A stretch of DNA of 64,000 nucleotides, from assembly GCF_038397725.1 (NCBI RefSeq), contig NZ_CP151634.1, forward strand, positions 1,302,001 to 1,366,000, written 5' to 3'. Shown here piece by piece: positions 41,319-50,215 of the stretch (positions are counted from its first letter, which is position 1; each line of letters opens with the position of its first letter). The notes beneath the pieces are model-generated. The model was not told the DNA's origin. It worked only from the letters and a program-made list of their open reading frames with translations, and searched no databases. The stretch is from Microbacterium sp. LWO13-1.2 (GTDB taxonomy: Bacteria; Actinomycetota; Actinomycetes; Actinomycetales; Microbacteriaceae). The position numbers were made by a program, and so were the translations under genes.

Positions 41319-41480
41319 TCAGCGCTTGTCGTCGTCCCAGGGGCCTTCCCACCAGTTGCCGGATCGGCCGTCGTCGTCGTCGCGGCGGCGGCGCGAACGC
41401 ACGAGCTGCACGATGAACACCGAAAGCGCCGATGCGCTGATGGCGATCATCACGATGAAGAAGACGTCGCGTTCGGTCAC
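41319..41480 (-). CDS. Small single-pass membrane protein (53 aa)
   Basis: This small protein has one N-terminal transmembrane helix (FFIVMIAISASALSVFIVQL) followed by a basic and then acidic, tryptophan-containing tail (RSRRRRDDDD, WWEGPWDDD). GTG at 41480 overlaps the stop of the YdeI-like gene (GTGA). No family or function is recognised. The coupling and the clean hydrophobic helix support a real gene. Confidence 0.65.
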   Translation of the reverse strand: MTERDVFFIVMIAISASALSVFIVQLVRSRRRRDDDDGRSGNWWEGPWDDDKR

Positions 41481-42046
41481 GGTCGCTTCCCCTCTGCGGC
41501 ATCCGCCACGATCTTCGCGATGCGGCTGCTCCGGGTCTCGGGGCGCTTCGCCGTCGCGATGAGCGTGAGACCGAGCTTCTTCACCGATTTCGGGAACGCG
41601 TCCCACGCGGCACGGGCGGCGGGGACGGCATCGAGCGCGGCGGCGAACTCGGCCGGTTCGATGCCTGCCTCAGGTCCGTCGAGCACCTCCCAGGCGCCGT
41701 TCGCCTTCGCGACCTCGATCGCCCGGATGCCGGCCGGCGCGAGCAACCCCGCGGACTCCAGCTCCGCGAGCCGCGCCTTGTTCGTCGCCGCCCAGCCGCT
41801 CGACGCGCGGCGCGGGGAGAACCACTGCCCGACGGTCTCGTCGTCGAAGGTGCGGACAGGGCCGTCGATCCATCCGAAGCACAGCGCCTGACGCACCGCG
41901 TCCTCGTAACCGACGCCGACCGCGCTGTTGCCTCGCACGCTCAGCAGCCACACTCCGGCAGCGCGCGCGTGGTTCTCGTCGAGCCAGGAGCGCCAGGTGT
42001 CGGCATCCGCGGCCCTGACCCTTTCGCCTTCGTCAAGAACACCCAT
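41477..42046 (-). CDS. YdeI/OmpD-associated family protein
   Basis: This 189-residue protein has the YdeI pattern: TWRSWLDENHARAAGVWLL, YEDAVRQALCFGWIDGPVR, FSPRRASSGWAATNKARL near the middle, and a C-terminal FPKSVKKLGLTLIATAKRPETRSSRI. Members are cytosolic and of poorly defined function; some were linked to peptide or bacteriocin tolerance. It is followed by a coupled small membrane protein and preceded by a HAD-IIA gene 3 bp away. Confidence 0.85.
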   Translation of the reverse strand: MGVLDEGERVRAADADTWRSWLDENHARAAGVWLLSVRGNSAVGVGYEDAVRQALCFGWIDGPVRTFDDETVGQWFSPRRASSGWAATNKARLAELESAGLLAPAGIRAIEVAKANGAWEVLDGPEAGIEPAEFAAALDAVPAARAAWDAFPKSVKKLGLTLIATAKRPETRSSRIAKIVADAAEGKRP

Positions 42047-42049
42047 GCG

Positions 42050-42862
42050 TCACTTCTTCGTCTTGACGGTCGTGATCGTCTCGGTGATGCGCGGAAGCAG
42101 GTCGGCAACCGACTGCACGATCTCGTCCGGGCGGAACGGGTACTTCTGGATCTCGGCGTCGTCGCTGATGCCGGTGAGGACGAGCACGGTGTGCAGGCCC
42201 GCCTCGATGCCGGCGACGACGTCGGTGTCCATGCGGTCGCCGATCATGCCGGTGCGCTTCGAGTGCGCGCCGATCTTGTTCAGCGCCGAGCGGAACATCA
42301 TCGGGTTCGGCTTGCCGACGACGTACGGCTCCTTGCCGGTCGCCTTCGTGATGAGGGCGGCGATCGCCCCGGTAGCCGGAAGGGGTCCGTCGGCGCTCGG
42401 GCCGGTGGCGTCGGGGTTCGTGACGATGAACCGCGCGCCGCCGAGGATCAGGCGGATCGCCTTGGTGATCGCCTCGAACGAGTAGTTGCGTGTCTCGCCG
42501 ACCACGACGAAGTCGGGATCGGTCTCGGTCATGATGTATCCGGCGTCGTGCAGGGCCGTGAGGATGCCGGCCTCGCCGATCACGAAGGCGGATCCGCCAG
42601 GCAGCTGGGAGTGCAGGAAGTCGGCCGTGGCCAGCGCGGAGGTCCAGATGCGATCCTCCGGCACGTGCAGGCCGCTCGTGCGGAGGCGGGCCGAGAGGTC
42701 GCGCGCGGTGAAGATCGAGTTGTTGGTGAGCACGAGGTAGGGGATGCCCGCGCTCTCCCAGCCGGCGAGGAGCTCGGATGCGCCGGGAATGGCGACGTTC
42801 TCATGGACGAGCACGCCGTCCATGTCGGTGAGCCAGCATTCGATGTCATCACGTTGTGCCAT
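42050..42862 (-). CDS. HAD-IIA family hydrolase (NagD-like)
   Basis: This 270-residue sugar-phosphate or nucleotide phosphatase has motif I WLTDMDGVLVHENVAIPGA, motif II YLVLTNNS, motif III in PYVVGKPNPMMFR and motif IV MIGDRMDTDVVAGIEAG. The C2A cap lies between about 70 and 190. The ATG at 42862 follows TAGGCT (42869-42874) by 6 nt, so I prefer it to an upstream ATG at 42868 that would overlap the hexamer. Confidence 0.92.
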   Translation of the reverse strand: MAQRDDIECWLTDMDGVLVHENVAIPGASELLAGWESAGIPYLVLTNNSIFTARDLSARLRTSGLHVPEDRIWTSALATADFLHSQLPGGSAFVIGEAGILTALHDAGYIMTETDPDFVVVGETRNYSFEAITKAIRLILGGARFIVTNPDATGPSADGPLPATGAIAALITKATGKEPYVVGKPNPMMFRSALNKIGAHSKRTGMIGDRMDTDVVAGIEAGLHTVLVLTGISDDAEIQKYPFRPDEIVQSVADLLPRITETITTVKTKK

Positions 42863-43010
42863 GCGCACAGCCTAGAGCGCGCGGGTTACGGGCGTGCGTC
42901 GAGTGGTCGATTGTGCACGTCGACCGCGCTGCGGGGTCAGAAGTGCGCCGGAATCTCGCTGTGCAGATGCGAAATCGACCTCGCCGTGGCGAGAGGAGTC
43001 CGATCGTGAC

Positions 43011-43640
43011 TCAGGTGCTGAGCCAGACCGAGCGCGCGGCGCCGTCGACGTCGATCTCGTTGCCTTCGACAGCGATGCCGCCGGCCACGACCTCGATCTC
43101 GGCACCGACGGTGACTCCTGCCGCTTCCAGCGCGCGCAGCAGCGCGGGGTCGCGATCGTCGACACGGAGCACGCGGCCGCTGTGCCCCGGCGCGGCATCG
43201 GCGAGCAGCACGAACGGCTCGCGTTCGACGTTGCCGTCGGCATCCGGGATCGCATCCCCGTGCGGGTCGAACCGCGGGCGGCCCAGACGCGTGTCGATGC
43301 CTTCCAGCAACCGGTCGCTGATGGTGTGCTCGAGCACCTCGGCCTCGTCATGCACCTCGTCCCAGGCGTAGCCGAACTCGCGCACCAGCCAGGTCTCGAT
43401 GAGTCGGTGCCGCCGCAGCATCGCGAGGGCGCGCCGGGTTCCGGCATCCGTCAACCGCACCGCCCCGTACGGCACATGCGAGACGAGCCCTGCGGCGGCG
43501 AGCTTCTTCACCATCTCGGTGACGCTCGACGGTGCGATGCCGAGTTTCGCGGCCAGGACCGACGGGGTGATCGGCGCATCCTGCCATTCGGTGTGCGCGT
43601 ACACCGTCTTCAGGTAGTCGTCCGCTGCGGGGGATTCCAC
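43011..43640 (-). CDS. DtxR/MntR family metal-dependent regulator
   Basis: This 209-residue iron or manganese-sensing repressor has an N-terminal winged helix (YLKTVYAHTEW, TPSVLAAKLGIAPSSVTEMVKKL in two pieces, GLVSHVPYGAVRLTDAG), a dimerisation domain with RLIETWLVREFGYAWDEVHDEAEVLEHTIS carrying metal ligands, and a C-terminal SH3/FeoA-like domain. Length and the HDEAE motif fit MntR/IdeR-like proteins. The adjacent 99-residue membrane gene is 16 bp upstream. Target genes are not in the window. Confidence 0.92.
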   Translation of the reverse strand: MESPAADDYLKTVYAHTEWQDAPITPSVLAAKLGIAPSSVTEMVKKLAAAGLVSHVPYGAVRLTDAGTRRALAMLRRHRLIETWLVREFGYAWDEVHDEAEVLEHTISDRLLEGIDTRLGRPRFDPHGDAIPDADGNVEREPFVLLADAAPGHSGRVLRVDDRDPALLRALEAAGVTVGAEIEVVAGGIAVEGNEIDVDGAARSVWLST

Positions 43641-43656
43641 GATTGGGGCCTGCGTC

Positions 43657-43956
43657 TCAGGAGCCGGCGGACATCAGGATGCCGAAGGCGACCTGACCTG
43701 CGAAGAACACCACGGCGAAGCCGAGGAGGGCGGCGAGGAGCGACAGGCGGCCGTCGAAGTCCGGGACCTCGGCGATGCCCGCCTTGCGCGCGCGGAACGC
43801 GAGGATCAGCGTCGCGATGCCGAGGGCGAGTTGCACCCAGGGGCCCCCGAAGGCCAGCGCCTTCGGGAACGCGATGAGCAGACCACCGATCACGCCGGTC
43901 GCGAGCCCGGCCCACGTGAGGATCCGGACGGAGCGGCGTGCGGTTTCTGCAGACAT
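43657..43956 (-). CDS. Small four-helix membrane protein (99 aa)
   Basis: This protein of 99 residues is predicted to span the membrane three or four times (LTWAGLATGVIGGLLIAF, WVQLALGIATLILAF, LLAALLGFAVVFFAGQVAFG). No family is recognised. The ATG follows TAGGCT (43964-43969) by 7 nt, implying leaderless translation. The DtxR-family gene lies directly downstream, so they are probably co-transcribed. Confidence 0.78.
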   Translation of the reverse strand: MSAETARRSVRILTWAGLATGVIGGLLIAFPKALAFGGPWVQLALGIATLILAFRARKAGIAEVPDFDGRLSLLAALLGFAVVFFAGQVAFGILMSAGS

Positions 43957-44062
43957 GATGTCGAGCCTAATCGCCTGTCACGCCCGGATCAGCCCAGCCG
44001 GAGCACCCGCTCAGCAGGTTCGCATGCTACAAGAGAGGTGACCGCACGAGGGGGAGGCCGAC

Positions 44063-44473
44063 ATGCCGGTGAAGCGAGCGAGTACGACCTGGTGGGTGCT
44101 CCTGCTGCTGGCGGTGCTGTGCGTGTTCCCGGTGGCGACGGCCGCGATCTCGCAGGCCGGGGATGCCGGTGCGGATGTCGTGGACTCTTGCCGCGACAGC
44201 AGCGATACGCACGACCGTGAAGTCAGCAGCGCAGAGATCACGGCGATGCCCGCAGGACGCCACTGCGAGTGGAGGAGCGGGGTCGAGACGCAGACCGGCT
44301 GGCCGGTGACTGTCGCCGCGCTGATCGGATCCGCGATCTGCCTCATCGTCACCGCGTTCGCGCTGCGTCAGGGCGGGTCGGGGAGAAGGCTCATGTCCCT
44401 CCTGCCGCTCATCGCGATCGGCGCGATCTGGTTCGTGATCTGGTCGAGCACGCTCTTCGTGATCGTCGACTGA
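44063..44473 (+). CDS. Membrane protein of unknown function (136 aa)
   Basis: Three hydrophobic segments are visible (WVLLLLAVLCVFPVATAAIS, VTVAALIGSAICLIVTAFAL, SLLPLIAIGAIWFVIWSSTL). A hydrophilic loop of about 45 residues with two cysteines (DSCRDS and RHCEWRS) lies between the first two, on the outside, and may form a disulfide. GGGGGAGG precedes the ATG. No family is recognised. Confidence 0.75.
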   Translation: MPVKRASTTWWVLLLLAVLCVFPVATAAISQAGDAGADVVDSCRDSSDTHDREVSSAEITAMPAGRHCEWRSGVETQTGWPVTVAALIGSAICLIVTAFALRQGGSGRRLMSLLPLIAIGAIWFVIWSSTLFVIVD

Positions 44474-44508
44474 CCTGGCGCCGCGCTTCTGCCGGATAGC
44501 CTGGCGGG

Positions 44509-45156
44509 ATGGATGAGCAGACGCCCGAGCGCACCACCCACGGCGTCGGCCCCTGGCCCGGCGGACCTTCGGAATGGCCGGACGGCGAGCAGTACGACCC
44601 GGAGATGCTCGCCAACGGCGACACCCGCAACGTCATCGACCGGTATCGGTACTGGCGGATGGAGGCGATCGTCGCCGACCTCGACACGAAGCGGCATCCG
44701 TTCCACGTCGCGATCGAGAACTGGCAGCACGACATGAACATCGGCTCGATCGTGCGCAGTGCGAACGCGTTCCTCGCCGACACCGTGCACATCATCGGCC
44801 GCCGTCGCTGGAACAAGCGCGGCGCGATGGTCACCGACCGCTATCAGCACGTCGTGCACCACGAGGACATCGCGACGTTCGCCGCGTGGGCGGCCGCCGA
44901 GGGTCTTCCGGTCATCGCCGTCGACAACGTCGACGGCGCCGTGCCCGTCGATCGCGCGGACCTGCCGCAGAGCTGCGTGCTGCTGTTCGGGCAGGAGGGG
45001 CCGGGGTTGTCCGAAGAGGCGCTCGCCGCGGCATCCGGGCACATCGAGATCACCCAGTACGGTTCCACCCGCTCGATCAACGCGAGCGCTGCGGCGGCCG
45101 TGATCATGTACGAGTGGTGCCGCCGCTACGCCGATGGAGATCACCCGAACGGGTGA
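44509..45156 (+). CDS. TrmH (SpoU) family RNA 2'-O-methyltransferase
   Basis: This 215-residue SPOUT methyltransferase uses SAM to methylate a ribose in tRNA or rRNA. Motif 1 is HDMNIGSIVRSANAF, motif 2 is CVLLFGQEGPGLSEEAL and motif 3 is QYGSTRSINASAAAAVIMYEW, the trefoil-knot cofactor site. The ATG follows TAGCCT (44497-44502) by 6 nt. Its 3' end overlaps a palindrome that may belong to the next promoter. The RNA target is not identifiable. Confidence 0.92.
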   Translation: MDEQTPERTTHGVGPWPGGPSEWPDGEQYDPEMLANGDTRNVIDRYRYWRMEAIVADLDTKRHPFHVAIENWQHDMNIGSIVRSANAFLADTVHIIGRRRWNKRGAMVTDRYQHVVHHEDIATFAAWAAAEGLPVIAVDNVDGAVPVDRADLPQSCVLLFGQEGPGLSEEALAAASGHIEITQYGSTRSINASAAAAVIMYEWCRRYADGDHPNG

Positions 45157-45194
45157 TCCGCGTCTCGAGGCCGCGTGAGAGCATGAGCAGGATG
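45141..45194 (+). promoter_or_regulatory. Candidate promoter of second two-component operon with palindromic box
   Basis: TCACCCGAACGGGTGA (45141-45156) is a perfect palindrome that overlaps the methyltransferase stop. It resembles TCACCCGCGCGGGTGA at 47113-47128 at 14 of 16 bases. With the same register as the other boxes, a weak -10 (GAGCAT, 45179-45184) and an ATG at 45192 follow. The -10 lacks the initial T, so this is the weakest of the four copies. Confidence 0.45.
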
Positions 45195-46391
45195 CACGCG
45201 GAATCGGATGCTGCGCGGTCGACGCGCGGGTGGCGCGCCTGGCTGCGCGTCGATGTCCTCGTGGCGCTCGTGGGTCTGGTCGTACTGCTGCCGGCGAGTA
45301 TCGCCGTCCTCACCCAGCCGGAGACGCGCCCCGACGCCCCGATGACAGCGCTGGCGATCGGACTGTTCTCCGGTCTGCATCTCCTGTCCCTGCTGGCCGT
45401 TCGATACCCGCTCGCCGCACTCGCGGGGGCGAGCGCCATCATGAGCGCACTCGCCCTGGTGCCGGGGCTGCGCGACGTCTCCGGTGCGCTGTTCCCGTCG
45501 AGTTTCGTCTACCTGCTCGTGCTCGGTCAGGTCGCACTGCAGTGCCGACCACTCATCGGCCTGCTCGGGCTCGGGAGCGGTGTGTTCGGGGCGGCGCTGA
45601 TCGCCTCCACCGAGCTGGAGTTCCATGACGGCCCGCGCTTCGGTGCGTTCATCGGCCTGACCGGTGCCGTCAGCGCCGCGTGGGCGGTCGGGCGGCTGCT
45701 CCGGCTGCGCCGGACGCAATCGGAAGAGCGGATGCAGGCGGGTGTCGAGCGGGCGATCGCCGACGAGCGGATGCGGATCAACCGCGATCTGCACGACATC
45801 GTCGCCCACTCGATGACTGTGATGATCGCCCAGGCTGAAGTGGCACGAGCGTTGATCGACGACGATCCGATTCGCAGCGAACGTGCGCTGGGAATCGTGG
45901 TGGACACCGGGCGGGAAGCCCTGCGCGGCATGAGATCCGTTGTCGCGGCGGACGGCGACGCACCGCTGCGGCCGCTGCCGACCGTCGACTCTCTCTCCGA
46001 GCTGGTCGAGGCGGTGCGCCGGCCGGGCAGCGAGGTCGACTTCGTCGAGGTCGGCGACCGCGCGGTTCTTCGGGCCGGGGCCGCGCTGGCGCTCCATCAC
46101 GCCGTGCGCGAGGCGCTCACCAATGCGGTGCGGCACACGGAACCGCCCGTGTGCATCGACGTGCGGCTGGCGTGGTCGCCGACCGGGGTGCGGGCGACGG
46201 TGACCGATGACGGAGGGGCGGGCCCCGCACGCGGCGACCTCGGCGGTGAGCTCGGAACCGGGACCGGGCTGATCGGCGTCGCCGAACGCGTGCGCCAGGC
46301 CGGTGGCGCGCTGGCGACCGAGGAACTCGCCCCGCGCGGCTGGACCGTGCGGATCGACCTACCCGTTTCGCTGCAGAAGGGGGAATCATGA
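45183..46391 (+). CDS. Two-component sensor histidine kinase (second system)
   Basis: This 402-residue membrane kinase has about five transmembrane segments in the first 160 residues. The HisKA_3 motif RINRDLHDIVAHSMTVMIAQ carries the phosphoacceptor histidine near residue 202, and the ATPase domain has REALTNAVRHTE and GTGTGLIGVAERVRQAGG. Possible starts are GTG 45153 (overlapping the upstream stop), ATG 45183 and ATG 45192; promoter register favours 45192. It is coupled to the response regulator gene by ATGA. Confidence 0.88.
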   Translation: MSRMHAESDAARSTRGWRAWLRVDVLVALVGLVVLLPASIAVLTQPETRPDAPMTALAIGLFSGLHLLSLLAVRYPLAALAGASAIMSALALVPGLRDVSGALFPSSFVYLLVLGQVALQCRPLIGLLGLGSGVFGAALIASTELEFHDGPRFGAFIGLTGAVSAAWAVGRLLRLRRTQSEERMQAGVERAIADERMRINRDLHDIVAHSMTVMIAQAEVARALIDDDPIRSERALGIVVDTGREALRGMRSVVAADGDAPLRPLPTVDSLSELVEAVRRPGSEVDFVEVGDRAVLRAGAALALHHAVREALTNAVRHTEPPVCIDVRLAWSPTGVRATVTDDGGAGPARGDLGGELGTGTGLIGVAERVRQAGGALATEELAPRGWTVRIDLPVSLQKGES

Positions 46392-47044
46392 GCATCCGCG
46401 TCCTGCTCGTCGACGACCAGGAGCTGTTCCGCGATGCGGTCGCCGTGATGCTCGCCCGTGACGAGCGGATCGCCGAGGTCGCCACGGTCGGCTCCGGCGA
46501 GGAGGCCATCGAGCATGTCCGCGCGCACACCGTGGACGTGGTGCTGATGGACATCCGGATGCCGGGGATCGACGGAATCGCCGCGACCCGTGAAGTGCTG
46601 CGCGTCCGCCCCGGTCTTCGGGTTCTGGTGCTGACGACGTTCGACCTGGACGAATACGTGTATGCCGCGATCCGGGAAGGAGCCAGCGGCTTTCTCACCA
46701 AGGATGCGAGCGCCGCCGAGCTCGCGGATGCCGCGGTCGCGGTCGCCGCCGGCGAGCAGGTGCTGTCGCCGCGCGCGACGGCTGCGGTGATCGGCTTCGT
46801 CCGCGGCGGGAGCCCGAAGGCCGACCCCGACGTCGCTCTGGCGGGGCTCAGCGCGCGTGAGCAGGACGTCGCGCTCGCGCTCGCGACCGGAGCGTCGAAC
46901 GAGGAGATCGCGAGGACCCTGTTCCTCTCGGTCAACACCGTGAAGACCCATGTGAAGGCCGTGCTCGCCCGGCTCGGGGTGCCCGACCGGGTGCATGTCG
47001 TGATCTGGGCGTATGAGAACGGCGTGCTGCGACCGAGGGCCTGA
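46388..47044 (+). CDS. Two-component response regulator, NarL/LuxR family (second system)
   Basis: This 218-residue regulator has a receiver domain with LLVDDQELFRDAV, phosphoacceptor Asp in VVLMDIRMPGIDG, TTFDLDEYVYAAI and FLTKDASAAEL, then a LuxR helix-turn-helix (SAREQDVALALATGASNEEIARTLF in two parts, VNTVKTHVKAVLARLGVPDRV). The ATG overlaps the kinase stop and follows AAGGGGG. It probably controls the membrane gene at 47185, whose promoter carries two palindromic boxes. Confidence 0.92.
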   Translation: MSIRVLLVDDQELFRDAVAVMLARDERIAEVATVGSGEEAIEHVRAHTVDVVLMDIRMPGIDGIAATREVLRVRPGLRVLVLTTFDLDEYVYAAIREGASGFLTKDASAAELADAAVAVAAGEQVLSPRATAAVIGFVRGGSPKADPDVALAGLSAREQDVALALATGASNEEIARTLFLSVNTVKTHVKAVLARLGVPDRVHVVIWAYENGVLRPRA

Positions 47045-47112
47045 ACTCGGTTCAGAAGGCGCGAATGGCTCGATCTCGGGCCGAAATGCAGCCCTTTGCG
47101 CTCTGTGAAGGC

Positions 47113-47187
47113 TCACCCGCGCGGGTGACAAGGTCGACCCGCACGGGGGATGGCGGCGCTCGAGTGGGTTCCTAGCGTGGAAGCATG
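47113..47187 (+). promoter_or_regulatory. Promoter of membrane gene with two tandem palindromic boxes
   Basis: The distal box TCACCCGCGCGGGTGA (47113-47128) is a perfect palindrome. The proximal box CGACCCGCACGGGGGA (47135-47150) is degenerate and centred 22 bp further. The -10 TAGCGT is at 47173-47178 and the ATG at 47185. From 47138 the layout matches the NatA and first-kinase promoters base for base in spacing. Confidence 0.65.
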
Positions 47188-48294
47188 TCAGATCGGTCTC
47201 GTGTTCTCGTCCTTCTCGCGACAGTCGCAGCAGCATCCGCGGTCGCCGTGCTCTCGCTGCTGCGGATGCTCATCCCCACGTTCTTCAGCACCCTCCCCGT
47301 CAGCCTGCTGGGCCGTCTCGGCAGCGGGGTCGAATTCGCCGTCGCGCTCAGTGGAGCGCTCGGCGCTGTCGTCGTGGCGGTCGTCGCTCTGGCCTCCCGG
47401 CGCTCCGCCGACAGGCGAGTGCGCGTTCGAGGTGTGCGCGTCGTAGCTCTTCTGGTAGCCGCCCTCCTGGCGGCGACCACCCCGGGAGGTGTGATCCCCG
47501 CCGCCGGTTACGCGTTCATGCTCGCCGTGCTCATCGGGATCACCGCGTTCGTCGCCCTGACCGTGCTGCGCCGGCCATGGGTCGGCCTCGTGCTCGCCGC
47601 GGCGCTCGTCGGTCTGGGCGCCTACGCCGTTCTCCACCTCGAAGCAGCCGTGCTGCTGCCGAAGATCGTGATCTCGTTCGGGTCGGTGCTGCCTCTGGCC
47701 TCGATCGCGCTCGCTCACGTCATCGCGGCGGCGGGGCTCGTGGTCTGGGCCATCACCGCGGCTGCGACCCCCGGTGCGTTCGCACGTGGCGTGCTGCGGC
47801 ACCGGGTGGCGATCACCGTCGTGGCGGCGGCCTGCGCGCTGCCGTACGCGGTGGCGCGGGCATCATGGCTGACGCCGTGGCCGCTGCTCGGCGGCGGTGC
47901 CGAAGTACTCGCCGCCGAGCCGGCGGTGCGGCTCACCGGGCTTCTGCTCGGCTTGGCGATGCTCACCGGGGGCGTGCTCACCCTTGGCCTGATCCTGCCG
48001 TGGGGCGAGCGTTTTCCTCGGTTCCTCGCGGGTATCGGTGGCCGCGCGGTGCCGGTGGGGCTCGCGGTGATCCCTGCGACCATGGTGAGCGTGCTGTTCA
48101 CGGCGGCCGGGATCGAGTTCGCCATCGAGGGAGTGGGACCCGCGACCGGTGAAACTCTGCTGCTCTTGGCCACGTTCCCGTTCTGGCTGTGGGGCCCGCT
48201 GCTCGGACTGTCCACCTGGGGCTACGTCATGCATCGCCGGGCGGTCGACGTCATCGAAACCTCTCGACAGGTCGAAGCGGCCGGCGTAGCGTGA
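47185..48294 (+). CDS. Polytopic membrane protein of unknown function (369 aa)
   Basis: About ten hydrophobic segments cover this 369-residue protein. It has no ATPase or transporter signature that I recognise. It begins MSDRSRVLVLLATVAAASAV and ends with a cytoplasmic tail HRRAVDVIETSRQVEAAGVA. The ATG follows TAGCGT by 6 nt. Position and promoter boxes make it the probable target of the second two-component system, as in kinase/regulator/exporter modules of actinobacteria. Confidence 0.82.
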   Translation: MSDRSRVLVLLATVAAASAVAVLSLLRMLIPTFFSTLPVSLLGRLGSGVEFAVALSGALGAVVVAVVALASRRSADRRVRVRGVRVVALLVAALLAATTPGGVIPAAGYAFMLAVLIGITAFVALTVLRRPWVGLVLAAALVGLGAYAVLHLEAAVLLPKIVISFGSVLPLASIALAHVIAAAGLVVWAITAAATPGAFARGVLRHRVAITVVAAACALPYAVARASWLTPWPLLGGGAEVLAAEPAVRLTGLLLGLAMLTGGVLTLGLILPWGERFPRFLAGIGGRAVPVGLAVIPATMVSVLFTAAGIEFAIEGVGPATGETLLLLATFPFWLWGPLLGLSTWGYVMHRRAVDVIETSRQVEAAGVA

Positions 48295-48315
48295 GTGCCG
48301 ATCAAGGAGGCCGTC

Positions 48316-48783
48316 ATGGCAGATCTCACCCCCATCCGTCCGTATCTCTGGTTCGACACCAACGCGCAGGAGGCGATGGAGTACTACGTCTCCGTCTTCC
48401 CGAACTCCTCCATCGACCAGGTCGTCACCTATCCGGATGAAGCGCTCAGCGAGCACTTCGAGGGGATGAGCGGCAAGGTCATCAACGGTGAATTCACGCT
48501 CAATGGGGCGCCGTTCGGCTGCATCGACGGCGGCCCTGCGTTCACCTTCAACGAGGCGGTCTCCTTCGTGATCACGTGCGCGGACCAGGCCGAGATCGAC
48601 TACTACTGGAGCGCGCTCTCGGCCGTTCCGGAGTCGGAGGCGTGCGGCTGGTGCAAGGACCGGTTCGGTGTCAGCTGGCAGGTGATCCCGCACGATCTCG
48701 GCCGGCTCATGGAACGCCCGGAGCAGATGCAGGCCTTGATGCAGATGAAGAAGATCGTGATCGCTGAACTCGAGAACGCCTGA
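48316..48783 (+). CDS. PhnB/VOC family protein (3-demethylubiquinone-9 3-methyltransferase-like)
   Basis: This 155-residue glyoxalase-fold protein has IRPYLWFDTNAQEAMEYYVSVFPNSSI at the start (two pieces), FTLNGAPFGCIDGGP, and a C-terminal CGWCKDRFGVSWQVIPHDLGRLM. It belongs to the PhnB-like group that is annotated as methyltransferase without evidence of that activity. AAGGAGG precedes the ATG at 48316. It ends 1 bp before the convergent MATE gene stop. Confidence 0.88.
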   Translation: MADLTPIRPYLWFDTNAQEAMEYYVSVFPNSSIDQVVTYPDEALSEHFEGMSGKVINGEFTLNGAPFGCIDGGPAFTFNEAVSFVITCADQAEIDYYWSALSAVPESEACGWCKDRFGVSWQVIPHDLGRLMERPEQMQALMQMKKIVIAELENA

Positions 48784-48784
48784 G

Positions 48785-50107
48785 TCAGCCGCCTGCGGTT
48801 ACCCAGCGGCCGGAGCGCACCCGCCAGCCGAGCGTCGCGAGGCGTGCCAGCAGATAGACGCCGAAGAATGCCACGGACAGCCAGATGAGTCCGACGCTGC
48901 CGGCGACCCCGGTCGCTGCGATGATCCACAGCGCGGGCAGGAACGGCACCAGATTCAGGCCTCCCGCGATCGCGAGATAGCGGGCGTCGTTCGCCCCCAT
49001 CAGTACCCCGTCGAGAACGAACACGACACCCGCGATCGGTTGGGCGACGGCCAGTACGAGAAGCGCCGGCTGGACGAGAGCGGCGATCTCCGCATCTCCG
49101 GTGAAGACGATGCCGAGCACCCCGGACAGCGCCGCGATCAGCGCGCCGACGATGACGCCGAACCATGCGCCCCAGGCCACGGTTCGCCGCAGCACGCGGT
49201 GCACCTGCCGCTCGTCGCCGGCACCGAGCTCTTTGCCGATGAGGGCCTGAGCAGCGATCGCGAGAGCATCCAGCGCGAACGCCGCCGCCGAGAAGATCGT
49301 GAAGACGATCTGCCATCCGGCGAGTTCCGTGGTGCCGATTCCGGTGGCGATGCCCACAGTGACGAGGAGCGCGACGCGCAGACTGACGGTGCGCAGGAAC
49401 AGCCAGCCGCCGGAGCGCGCAGAGCTGCGGATGCCGCCGCCATTCGCCCGCATCGAGGCCTTGTGCTTCGTGGCGAGGCGCCGGATCACGATGACGTAGG
49501 CGGCGACCATTCCCCACTGTGCCGCCACGGTGCCGAACGCGGAACCGGCGATGCCCCACCCGAAGCCGTAGATGAACAGGACGTTCAGCACGGCGTTCGC
49601 GCCGAAGCCGAGGCCCGCGATCCACAGGGGTGTCACGGTGTCCTGCATGCCGCGCAGCAGGCCGGTGGCGGCGAAGACGATGAGCATCGCGGGCAGGCCC
49701 CACATCGACACCACCAGGTAGGCGTTCGCCTGGGCGGCGACCGCGTCGCTCGCCCCGAAGAGCGAGACCAGCCAGGGTGACGACACCGCGCCGACGATCG
49801 CCAGAACGGCGCCGAGGCCGAGCGCCAGCCACATCCCGTCGATGCCCGCCGAGACGGCGTCCCCGGGCTTTCCGGCTCCGAAGCGCCGCGCGACGGCCGG
49901 CGTGGTCGAGTATGCGAGGAAGACCATCAGGCCGACGATCGTCTGCAGCACGGCGCCGGCTATGCCGAGGCCGGCGAGCGGGGTCGTGCCGAGGTGACCG
50001 ACCAGAGCCGCGTCGACGATGAGGAAGGCCGGTTCGGCGACCAGAGCGCCGAGCGCGGGGACGGCGAGGCGCAGGATCTCTCGATTCAGGGAGGCGCGCG
50101 TGGTCAC
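48785..50107 (-). CDS. MATE family efflux transporter (DinF-like)
   Basis: This 440-residue membrane protein has about 12 transmembrane segments in two repeated halves. It starts with LNREILRLAVPALGALVAEPAFLIVDAALVGHLG and shows the duplicated GMQDTVTPLWIAGLGFGANAVLNVLFIYGFG region in pieces. MATE proteins expel cationic drugs by Na+ or H+ antiport; DinF-type members relate to oxidative and DNA-damage stress. GTG follows TAGGCT (50114-50119) by 6 nt. Confidence 0.92.
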   Translation of the reverse strand: MTTRASLNREILRLAVPALGALVAEPAFLIVDAALVGHLGTTPLAGLGIAGAVLQTIVGLMVFLAYSTTPAVARRFGAGKPGDAVSAGIDGMWLALGLGAVLAIVGAVSSPWLVSLFGASDAVAAQANAYLVVSMWGLPAMLIVFAATGLLRGMQDTVTPLWIAGLGFGANAVLNVLFIYGFGWGIAGSAFGTVAAQWGMVAAYVIVIRRLATKHKASMRANGGGIRSSARSGGWLFLRTVSLRVALLVTVGIATGIGTTELAGWQIVFTIFSAAAFALDALAIAAQALIGKELGAGDERQVHRVLRRTVAWGAWFGVIVGALIAALSGVLGIVFTGDAEIAALVQPALLVLAVAQPIAGVVFVLDGVLMGANDARYLAIAGGLNLVPFLPALWIIAATGVAGSVGLIWLSVAFFGVYLLARLATLGWRVRSGRWVTAGG

Positions 50108-50215
50108 CCGACGAGCCTAGGGGCTGGCGGAGACACCGCGGTCGTGGACGACACGGACGGATGCCGGACCCGTCGTCGTATTCTGAAGGGACACCGGACG
50201 CAGCCGGAGGTGCCC

